Below are positions 1 to 5,423 of a stretch of DNA of 5,423 nucleotides, piece by piece; the stretch's first letter is position 1; the number at the start of each line of letters is the position of its first letter. The DNA comes from Chlamydiota bacterium (GTDB lineage: Bacteria > Chlamydiota > Chlamydiia > Chlamydiales > SM23-39), in contig JAJFML010000127.1 of assembly GCA_021772195.1 (NCBI GenBank), forward strand, positions 1 to 5,423, read 5' to 3'. The translations under genes and the position numbers were made by a program. Under the pieces are notes generated by a model, which searched no databases, was not told the origin of the DNA, and saw nothing but the letters and a program-made list of their open reading frames with translations.

Positions 1-2548
1 GCTGGAAAAAGTAGAAGTAGATAAGTTAGCTGAGGACTTTCAAAAGCTCGCGCCCTTTTTTAAGAAAATTCAGAAAAGGCATTCTCCTTTTGATAAACAA
101 TTAAAGCTCATCTGCGAGCTTATGAGCAAAAGATCACTTGATGCATTTATTGCTTGTATAGAGGCCAGGTTAAATCTTTTTCAGTTTTTGTCTGAAAAAA
201 ATCGCAAAGTAAATCAAAAGGGCACTGAGAAAATCGTTCTTCATTATCCTGGTTTTTTTGAAAGGGCATCGAGTGCTCTAGCTCCTATTTTTGATGACTT
301 TTTTAATCACAAGCGCATTCAAAGACTCTTAATGAGTGATTTAAAGAAGCCTCTGGAAGAGTTTTTAGAAAAAGAAGAGCATGTAGAGCCTGATGCTATT
401 TTGGAAAAAATGCAAAAGGCTCTTCAAAAAGAATCTTTTAAAAAGAGAGTTAGATCAAAGTATAAAGCAGTCATCATTGACGAGTTTCAAGATACCGATC
501 CCATTCAATGGGAAATTTTTAGAAGTCTGTTTCTCGATCAATTTCCCATTGAAACGCTTTATCTTGTAGGTGATCCCAAGCAATCGATATATGGCTTTCG
601 AAATGCGGATATCTATACCTATCTAGATGCAGCAATAGATATTGGTAAAACACTCTATTTAGATACTAACTATCGGTCAAACGCGCCACTAATTTCAGCT
701 CTAAACTCTTTTTTTTCTTTAAAACCTGGCTGGCTATTTTTGCCGAAGAGAAGCGAGGTGCTCGAGTTTCAATCTGTTAAGGCAAGTAAGACAGAAAAAC
801 AGGATGAGAACCCCGTTCAATTTTTTGTTTTGGAGAAAAAACATGTGAGAGGAGTGTGGCCATCAAGTGCTATAGAGAGCGACTACTTTCTTACCTCAAT
901 TTTTAATGAAATAGTTAGGCTTCAGAAGCCATTTTCTGATTGGGCAATCCTGGTTAGGGATCGTTTTCAAGCGAACCGAGTAAAAGCCTTTTTAACGAAG
1001 AGAAATATTGCTGCAACATGTAGAAATCGATCAAAGTTATCAGATAGCCCTCTATTTGAAAGTTTCAAATGGGTGTTTGATGCTGTTTTAAATCCTCATC
1101 ATGAAGAAAAAGTGAAAGCAGCACTCATGACACCTTTTATTGGATTTAATAATCTAGAGATTCAATCAATGGATGAGGCATTTCCTGATGGGATCTTAGA
1201 AAAATTTTATCTTCTTCAAAGTATGCTGAAAAAAGAGGGGCTGCCAGCCTTTTTTCGTGCTTTTTTGAAGCTTACCTGGAAATCCTCTAAGAGCGTTCTT
1301 ACAAATCTTGTGTCTCAAGGCCAATATGTAGAAGCTAGAGAGCTAATCGAAAATCTTCTCGAATATCTAAGAGGTAAATGCTTTTCATTTGAGAAAATCT
1401 TCTACTTTTTTGATGAGATTAAAAGAGAAGAACAGGAAAAAGAAGCATTTACTCTGGAAGAAGGAGTCCAAATACTTACAATTCACTCAAGTAAGGGACT
1501 AGAATTTCCATATGTTGTTGCTTTAGGGCTCATTAACCGTGTTCCTGAAGAGGAGAATAGTTCTGAATCGGATGCGGAAAAGTTTAGGCAACTCTATGTA
1601 GCATTAACGAGACCCAAAACTAAGCTTTACATACCTATACTTATTGATTCCTCAAGAAAAAAACCTCCTACGGGATCTGCATCTCCAATGGAGCTTTTTT
1701 GTTCACATCTTTTTTCAGATGATAACCTCTATGAAGGATTAAAAGAGTTATCTAAAGAGAGACTAAAAGCTCAATTGGAAAGAGTTGTGGATAGCGATTT
1801 TATCTTTTTGGATAACCCAATCCAGGAAAGTGTCTATTCAGATGAGAAAAAAAGAATTAAACTCATAGCTCCTCCAAATTTTCAATTCTCAACTGAAAAG
1901 AGGAGGATCTTATCGTTTTCTTCTCTTTATCAATCAAATGCTCAGAGAACAATTTCGGAACCTAGAAATGAAAACCTTCCTGCCGGAGCTCAGACGGGCG
2001 TTATTATACACCGAATTCTAGAGCGTCTTTTGAAGGAGCCTTTAAGGGAAAAGAGATTAGAGGCAATCGTTAAAACTGAGATGTCTTATTCTCATTTAAA
2101 AGAGCACGAAATGGAAGTGGCAGATATGATAGCCCATGCCTTTTCTACTCCTCTTTCTTCAAACGACTCACTATTTAAGTTAACAAATATTCCATTTGAT
2201 CAGTGCCAAGTTGAAATGGAGTTTTATTTTAAAAAGAAGAATCAGCAGTTTAAAGGGTTTATTGACCTTTTCTTTGAATATAAAGGAAAATACTACATCA
2301 TTGATTGGAAAACCAATGCACTTTCAAGCTATGAAAATAAGAGCCTAGTTACGGAGGCGGATTTGAAAGGATATTTTCTCCAATCTGCGATCTATACAGA
2401 GGCCATCAAGAATTTTTTAGAGGCAACTAGCGAAAAGCCTTTTGAAAGTCTTTTTGGTGGATCATTTATTATTTTTCTAAGAGGGTTAAAAGAGGGGCAA
2501 GGCGTCCTTTCTTGTGAGTCAAATTTACAACTTTTAGAGCATATTTGA
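1..2548 (+). CDS. recB: RecB, helicase-nuclease subunit of RecBCD (5'-partial)
   Basis: This is the UvrD-like 3'-5' helicase and nuclease subunit of RecBCD, which resects double-strand breaks and loads RecA. The frame is open from the first complete codon at position 2, so the ATG at 122 is internal and 848 residues are visible. Counting from that codon, the order is: motif II DEFQDTD (160-166), motif III GDPKQSIYGFR (from 190), motif IV NYRSN (from 223), motif V TIHSSKGLEF (from 493) and motif VI VALTR (533-537). The C-terminal PD-(D/E)XK nuclease follows, with H670 (IIHRILE), D755 (GFIDL), D768 and K770 (IIDWKTN), and Q794/Y798 (LQSAIY). These match the catalytic set of E. coli RecB, so both activities look intact. 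The Walker A motif and roughly 200 residues must lie upstream of the window. AddA shares this architecture, but the LDTNYRS context and the adjoining recD favour RecB. The TGA stop is at 2546-2548. Confidence 0.95.
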   Translation, partial: LEKVEVDKLAEDFQKLAPFFKKIQKRHSPFDKQLKLICELMSKRSLDAFIACIEARLNLFQFLSEKNRKVNQKGTEKIVLHYPGFFERASSALAPIFDDFFNHKRIQRLLMSDLKKPLEEFLEKEEHVEPDAILEKMQKALQKESFKKRVRSKYKAVIIDEFQDTDPIQWEIFRSLFLDQFPIETLYLVGDPKQSIYGFRNADIYTYLDAAIDIGKTLYLDTNYRSNAPLISALNSFFSLKPGWLFLPKRSEVLEFQSVKASKTEKQDENPVQFFVLEKKHVRGVWPSSAIESDYFLTSIFNEIVRLQKPFSDWAILVRDRFQANRVKAFLTKRNIAATCRNRSKLSDSPLFESFKWVFDAVLNPHHEEKVKAALMTPFIGFNNLEIQSMDEAFPDGILEKFYLLQSMLKKEGLPAFFRAFLKLTWKSSKSVLTNLVSQGQYVEARELIENLLEYLRGKCFSFEKIFYFFDEIKREEQEKEAFTLEEGVQILTIHSSKGLEFPYVVALGLINRVPEEENSSESDAEKFRQLYVALTRPKTKLYIPILIDSSRKKPPTGSASPMELFCSHLFSDDNLYEGLKELSKERLKAQLERVVDSDFIFLDNPIQESVYSDEKKRIKLIAPPNFQFSTEKRRILSFSSLYQSNAQRTISEPRNENLPAGAQTGVIIHRILERLLKEPLREKRLEAIVKTEMSYSHLKEHEMEVADMIAHAFSTPLSSNDSLFKLTNIPFDQCQVEMEFYFKKKNQQFKGFIDLFFEYKGKYYIIDWKTNALSSYENKSLVTEADLKGYFLQSAIYTEAIKNFLEATSEKPFESLFGGSFIIFLRGLKEGQGVLSCESNLQLLEHI

Positions 2549-2552
2549 TATG
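2536..2552 (+). promoter_or_regulatory. recB-recD junction: weak RBS, coupled start
   Basis: Only one base separates the recB stop (TGA, 2546-2548) from the recD start (ATG, 2550-2552). The only Shine-Dalgarno-like sequence is a poor AGAG at 2536-2539, inside recB. A weak site combined with stop-start adjacency suggests that ribosomes finishing recB reinitiate on recD, which would keep the two subunits in proportion. This is inferred from spacing alone. Confidence 0.55.
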
Positions 2553-4193
2553 AGTGAGTTCCCTTTTTTATCCAAAGTCCTTGAAGAAAAGCTGATTTGT
2601 TTTTTGTCTGCTTATTTTGCAAAATATTTTGCAAAAAATGAATCTGAAGCAGTCTTTTTGGCATATTTATTTGAATCCTCAAAGATGGGGCACCTATGCG
2701 TTAGAGTAGATCAGAAAATTTATCCATTGCTTTCAGAATGGGAAAGCCTTGAGTTCTCGTTTAAGGAAGAGCTTGTTAAAAAGATTCTTGAAGGGGCAAG
2801 TGGACTTAATCTAAATTCTCTGCCCGTTGTTTGTAGGCAGGGAGATCTCTATTATTTACAGAGAAACTGGTTCTACGAATCACAGATTTTAGACCACTTT
2901 AAGCGTTTAAATAGCAGCGCATCGGATACTCTTTTTAAACAAACACTGTTAGATGAGAAGTTATTAGAATACTCTGAGAAAAACTCTTGTTTGCCTAAAC
3001 AAATAGAGGCAATTCGATGTGCAGCAACCTCTTCTTTATCATTCATTTTAGGCGGGCCAGGTACTGGTAAAACATATACGGCTTGTCATTTGATTGAAGC
3101 CCTCTATTGTGCAAACCCAAAGGTACGGGTTGTAGTTGCAGCTCCCACCGGTAAGGCTTCGATCCATTTGAAAGAAAGAATTTTTCACAAGAGTGGCTTA
3201 AAAATAGATGCAAAAACACTTCATTCACTTCTAGGTTTACGAAGGGGAACATCTAGTTCTATTAAGGAAAAATCTCTTCCCTATGACGTGGTTTTGATTG
3301 ACGAGAGTTCGATGATTGATGTGAGGGTTATGTTTCACTTATTGAAATCGATCAAGCCTGGCTCCAGGGTGGTTATGATGGGTGACCCTGATCAACTCCC
3401 TCCTATTGAATCGGGCAATATTTTTTCTGATTTGTCTGCTATTTCATCGTCTTCAACTAAACTTGAAAGGCCAATGCGCTTTGAGGGGAAGCATCTAGAT
3501 TTATTTGCACAATCTCTAAATCTCCAAAAAATGGATCAAATAGTAAGTATGTTCCAGGATCCAAATGTAGATTCTATTCATCATATTGCTATTGAAGAAA
3601 ATTCACGGCGGTTTTACTTAGATTTAGAGAAAATAATTGGTCCATTTTTTACAAGCTTCTCAGAAAAAAGGAGTCCCGAAGCATATCTCAAGGAGCTTAA
3701 CTCTTTTCGGCTTCTCTCATCTATTAGAACAGGATATTACGGCGTGGATGAGTTAAACAAATGGTGTTATGAACAGGTGAAAAGACGAGCGAATTCAACT
3801 TTTGCTGTTCCCATTTTGATGACCTCAAATCACCATGTAAAGCAGCTTTACAATGGGATGGTTGGAGTGTTAATACGCGAGGTTATAGATGGGAAGGTGG
3901 AGGAGATGGCATATTTCCCAGCTGAAAATGGGGAAATTAAGAAAATTTCCAAAATCCAATTACCCCCTTTTGAGTTTGGATTTTGCCTTTCGGTGCATAA
4001 AAGTCAGGGAAGTGAATTTGATCATGCAATCTTGTTTATGCCTAAAGGTAGCGAAGTATTTGGAAAAGAAATTTTATATACCGCCGCTACGAGGGCAAAA
4101 AAATCGCTCCAAATCATTGGTTCTTTAGAAATTCTAAAGGAAACAATGAGAAGGAGCTCATTAAAGCTATCTGGGATCAACGACCGCGGATAG
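2550..4193 (+). CDS. recD: RecD, 5'-3' helicase subunit of RecBCD
   Basis: RecD is the superfamily 1B helicase that moves 5'-3' on one strand of a broken duplex while RecB moves on the other. The 547 residues carry a Q motif glutamine (Q151), Walker A GGPGTGKT (168-175, K174), motif Ia APTGKA (198-203), TLHSLLG (223-229), Walker B DESS (251-254), motif III GDPDQLPP (from 278), an RTGYYGVDELN segment (393-403), SVHKSQG (481-487) and motif VI TAATRAK (511-517). The roughly 165-residue N-terminal domain ahead of Walker A and the R-x-G-x-x-GV-x-x-LN signature mark it as RecD of RecBCD rather than the longer, stand-alone RecD2. It is somewhat shorter than E. coli RecD (608 aa), with the shortening C-terminal to the ATPase core. 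Motif IV reads PMRF (308-311) where E. coli has SYRF. The ATG at 2550 is chosen because it directly follows the recB stop. recC is not in the window. Confidence 0.95.
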   Translation: MSEFPFLSKVLEEKLICFLSAYFAKYFAKNESEAVFLAYLFESSKMGHLCVRVDQKIYPLLSEWESLEFSFKEELVKKILEGASGLNLNSLPVVCRQGDLYYLQRNWFYESQILDHFKRLNSSASDTLFKQTLLDEKLLEYSEKNSCLPKQIEAIRCAATSSLSFILGGPGTGKTYTACHLIEALYCANPKVRVVVAAPTGKASIHLKERIFHKSGLKIDAKTLHSLLGLRRGTSSSIKEKSLPYDVVLIDESSMIDVRVMFHLLKSIKPGSRVVMMGDPDQLPPIESGNIFSDLSAISSSSTKLERPMRFEGKHLDLFAQSLNLQKMDQIVSMFQDPNVDSIHHIAIEENSRRFYLDLEKIIGPFFTSFSEKRSPEAYLKELNSFRLLSSIRTGYYGVDELNKWCYEQVKRRANSTFAVPILMTSNHHVKQLYNGMVGVLIREVIDGKVEEMAYFPAENGEIKKISKIQLPPFEFGFCLSVHKSQGSEFDHAILFMPKGSEVFGKEILYTAATRAKKSLQIIGSLEILKETMRRSSLKLSGINDRG

Positions 4194-4196
4194 CTT
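4164..4196. terminator. Inverted repeat across the recD stop codon, possible weak terminator
   Basis: AAGCTATC (4164-4171) and GATAGCTT (4189-4196) form a perfect 8-bp inverted repeat. The stem can be lengthened by a T-G and a G-C pair, and the loop is about 13-17 bases. It contains the recD stop (TAG, 4191-4193) and lies just past the rpsT stop on the other strand. A smaller hairpin precedes it: AATGAG (4145-4150) and CTCATT (4157-4162) around a 6-base loop. Neither strand has a proper T-tract after the stem (CTGTACTAG on +, TTTAATG on -), so intrinsic termination would be inefficient. The position between convergent genes suggests a shared 3'-end or mRNA-stabilising structure. Confidence 0.35.
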
Positions 4197-4218
4197 CTGT
4201 ACTAGAAATAAAGGAGAG

Positions 4219-4530
4219 CTATTGAGCAGCTGGACTAGTTGCTTTAGAGGCTAAGCTTGATTTTACCCTAGCTGCCTTATTCTTTTTGAAGATGCCCTTT
4301 TTTACGCCTTTATCCATTAAGCTATAAATTTTATTTAGTTTTGGATCTAGCTGTTCTTTTGGCTCTTTAGCAGAAATTCCTTTTTGAAGAGAAACGAGTG
4401 CAGTACGAACCTTAGATTTTAAAGATCGATTGCGTAAATGTTTCTTTTCATTTTGGATGTCTCTCTTTAAAGCTGTCGGTGCTTTTGTCTTTTTTTGCTT
4501 TTCAGCTTCTTTTTTGTTATTGGCTGTCAT
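4219..4530 (-). CDS. rpsT: 30S ribosomal protein S20 (bS20)
   Basis: S20 is a primary 16S rRNA-binding protein of the small subunit, made of long basic helices. The 103-residue product is very rich in lysine and arginine. It shows the family core: an N-terminal basic helix (LKRDIQNEKKHLRNRSLKSKVRTAL, about 21-45, in part), then LNKIYSLMDKGVKKGIFKK and NKAARVKSSL toward the C-terminus. It is longer than E. coli S20 (87 aa) because of extra N-terminal residues and a short Ala/Ser/Pro tail. The core and PAA tail resemble chlamydial S20, the main taxonomic clue here. The ATG at 4530-4528 is supported by a strong AGAGGA just upstream and by the promoter behind it. The stop (TAG, 4221-4219) faces the recD stop across 25 bases, so the two genes converge. 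E. coli S20 represses its own translation; nothing in this short leader shows that directly. Confidence 0.95.
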   Translation of the reverse strand: MTANNKKEAEKQKKTKAPTALKRDIQNEKKHLRNRSLKSKVRTALVSLQKGISAKEPKEQLDPKLNKIYSLMDKGVKKGIFKKNKAARVKSSLASKATSPAAQ

Positions 4531-4533
4531 TCT

Positions 4534-4539
4534 TCCTCT
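4534..4539 (-). promoter_or_regulatory. rpsT ribosome binding site
   Basis: On the minus strand the sequence AGAGGA ends three bases before the rpsT ATG at 4530. It is a good Shine-Dalgarno match, slightly close to the start, and it fixes the start choice. It is much stronger than the recD site, as expected for a highly translated ribosomal gene. Confidence 0.75.
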
Positions 4540-4576
4540 AAGGTTTAATGATCTAATTGTAAGTAAAACTCATAGG

Positions 4577-4606
4577 ATTATAAACTGAAGAAGTAAAAGT
4601 TAGCAA
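4577..4606 (-). promoter_or_regulatory. sigma70-type promoter for rpsT
   Basis: On the minus strand a perfect -10 box TATAAT (4582-4577) lies 18 bases after TTGCTA (4606-4601), a 4/6 match to the -35 consensus TTGACA. Transcription would start near 4570, giving an untranslated leader of about 40 bases before the ATG at 4530. The leader is AT-rich and shows no strong hairpin. This implies that rpsT is expressed independently of the upstream coiA-like gene on the same strand. Confidence 0.65.
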
Positions 4607-4658
4607 GAAAATGAAAAAGAGAGTAATTCTTTTTCGAAAAATATAGGGGAAAATGTCA

Positions 4659-4678
4659 AAAAAATATTAGTATTTTTT
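4659..4678. terminator. AT-only hairpin just after the coiA-like stop codon
   Basis: AAAAAATA (4659-4666) and TATTTTTT (4671-4678) form a perfect 8-bp inverted repeat around a 4-base loop. On the minus strand it begins one base after the TAG stop (4682-4680) of the coiA-like gene and ends in a run of seven T (4664-4658), the layout of an intrinsic terminator. The stem contains only A-T pairs, so it would be unstable and the terminator weak. It could also serve as an A/T-rich element upstream of the rpsT promoter, about 52 bases from its -35 box. Confidence 0.4.
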
Positions 4679-4679
4679 C

Positions 4680-5423
4680 CTAAGACTCAACATCGGTCAG
4701 CGCTATCTCAAGAAGTTCAATATAAAGCCTTTTCAATGGATGTGAGCGCTTTTCTCCCTTTAAGTAGATGGATCTGTAAAGGCTAGAATCCCTTTCTCTC
4801 AAATATATATCAGTTAAATCCCTTGAGAAATAGGTACGGTGGGTAGCCATCCTTTTTTGAAGGATTTTTGGGGCTCCTTTCCGTAATTTTTTCTCTATTT
4901 TATGAGTGGAAAATGCGTGTCCAAGTATGACGTATTGGGGAGGGCCTCTATGTTTTCTTCTAAATTTTTGGATCAGGTCAAATTGGTCGTAAAATGAAAT
5001 ATTTTCTTTTAAAACAGATGCGTAGTAGTGAGGAAGGGATTTGATAAAGTACTCAGATGGAGTGACTTTCCACTTATTAAACCTAAAATCATCTAAAATC
5101 CAAACAACTTCATATCCAATGGAATGGTAATCTTTCGTGCGCTCTTTAACAAGATGTTCCGGTATGAAAGAGCACTGGACTTCAAAAACAATATTTCTTG
5201 AAAACCAGACAACGTCTGCTATGCGTAATATTTTTATAAATATAAATTCTAGTTCAGAGTCATTTTCAGGAAGGAGTTTTTGAATCTGTAACTGAATTCT
5301 AAGATGCTTTTCACTTTTCTTTGAATGCCTACATCCCGATTCTAGGTGGGCGTGATAAAAATGTTTTCTACGAAACTGCCCACCTCTAATTCGAAGTGTT
5401 TTTCCACACTCAAAACAGGAATA
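4680..5423 (-). CDS. coiA: CoiA-like competence nuclease (5'-partial)
   Basis: Reading the minus strand from 5423 gives 247 uninterrupted codons ending in TAG (4682-4680); the start codon is past the window edge. Counting from the first visible codon, C3-x2-C6 followed by HFYH (21-24) matches the N-terminal Cys/His zinc-ribbon-like region of CoiA proteins. A PD-(D/E)XK-type nuclease core follows: E59, RIADV with D70, then FEVQCS with E81 and Q83, R95, Y99 and VVWILDD (106-112). CoiA is needed for natural transformation in Gram-positive bacteria, where it helps RecA-dependent recombination of imported single strands. About 30-40 residues should be missing, for a total near 285. The last 135 residues are basic and I do not recognise them. 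The reading rests on motif order, not an alignment. A restriction-like or general PD-(D/E)XK protein is the alternative. Its promoter lies outside the window. Confidence 0.75.
   Translation of the reverse strand, partial: YSCFECGKTLRIRGGQFRRKHFYHAHLESGCRHSKKSEKHLRIQLQIQKLLPENDSELEFIFIKILRIADVVWFSRNIVFEVQCSFIPEHLVKERTKDYHSIGYEVVWILDDFRFNKWKVTPSEYFIKSLPHYYASVLKENISFYDQFDLIQKFRRKHRGPPQYVILGHAFSTHKIEKKLRKGAPKILQKRMATHRTYFSRDLTDIYLRERDSSLYRSIYLKGEKRSHPLKRLYIELLEIALTDVES

Noticed and set aside
2392..2682. A 96-codon minus-strand frame across the recB/recD junction
   Set aside because: It lies antisense to two well-supported genes whose motifs fill the plus strand, and its Lys/Ser/Phe-rich product resembles no family I know.
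3043..3252. A 69-codon minus-strand frame inside recD
   Set aside because: It is antisense to the Walker A and motif Ia region of recD, with no ribosome binding site and no recognisable domain.
3889..4128. A 79-codon plus-strand frame within recD in another frame
   Set aside because: The overlapping recD frame carries helicase motifs SVHKSQG and TAATRAK here, so this is a shadow frame.
4654..4659. A perfect TTGACA (-35-like) on the minus strand upstream of rpsT
   Set aside because: The bases 17 positions downstream are CGAAAA, not a -10 box, and the nearest TATATT is only 8 bases away. The TATAAT at 4577-4582 with TTGCTA is the better promoter.
4531..4679. A possible small gene, riboswitch or small RNA between rpsT and the coiA-like gene
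   Set aside because: I see no coding frame with a ribosome binding site and no GC-containing stem. The promoter, short leader and AT-only hairpin account for the stretch.
1..5423. CRISPR array, insertion sequence, tRNA or phage genes
   Set aside because: No regularly spaced repeats, transposase motifs, terminal inverted repeats, tRNA cloverleaf or phage proteins were seen on either strand.

Overview
The window looks like a chromosomal segment from a low-GC bacterium of the phylum Chlamydiae, most likely one of the environmental, amoeba- or arthropod-associated lineages rather than Chlamydia itself. The best clue is ribosomal protein S20: its core (RNRSLKSKVRTAL, then YSLMDKGVKKGIFKK) and its PAA-type tail resemble the chlamydial S20 I remember. 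The AT-rich codon use and a RecBCD-type (not AddAB) repair enzyme fit this. The assignment is from memory and was not tested by a search.

Layout. Positions 1-2548 (+) hold the C-terminal part of RecB, whose frame is already open at the first base, so the start lies upstream. One base later, RecD runs from 2550 to 4193 (+), apparently translationally coupled to recB. After only 25 bases comes the 3' end of the convergent gene rpsT (S20, 4219-4530, -). A 149-base intergenic stretch carries a good sigma70-type rpsT promoter (perfect TATAAT) and an AT-only hairpin. From 4680 to the window end (-) lies a continuous 247-codon reading frame for most of a CoiA-like competence nuclease. Its start codon is beyond position 5423, so a start-to-stop ORF search misses it.

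How the genes relate. RecB (helicase plus nuclease) and RecD (5'-3' helicase) would assemble with RecC, presumably encoded upstream, into the RecBCD double-strand-break repair enzyme. CoiA-type proteins act on incoming DNA during natural transformation together with RecA. Break processing and a DNA-uptake factor therefore sit within about 0.5 kb of each other, separated by a housekeeping ribosomal gene. All motifs needed for activity appear intact in recB and recD, and I see no frameshifts. I see no mobile element, CRISPR array, tRNA or rRNA in the window. No clearly new system is visible; the most worthwhile points are the CoiA-like gene with its uncharacterised C-terminal region, the recBD-coiA neighbourhood, and the tightly convergent recD/rpsT 3' ends with nested hairpins.
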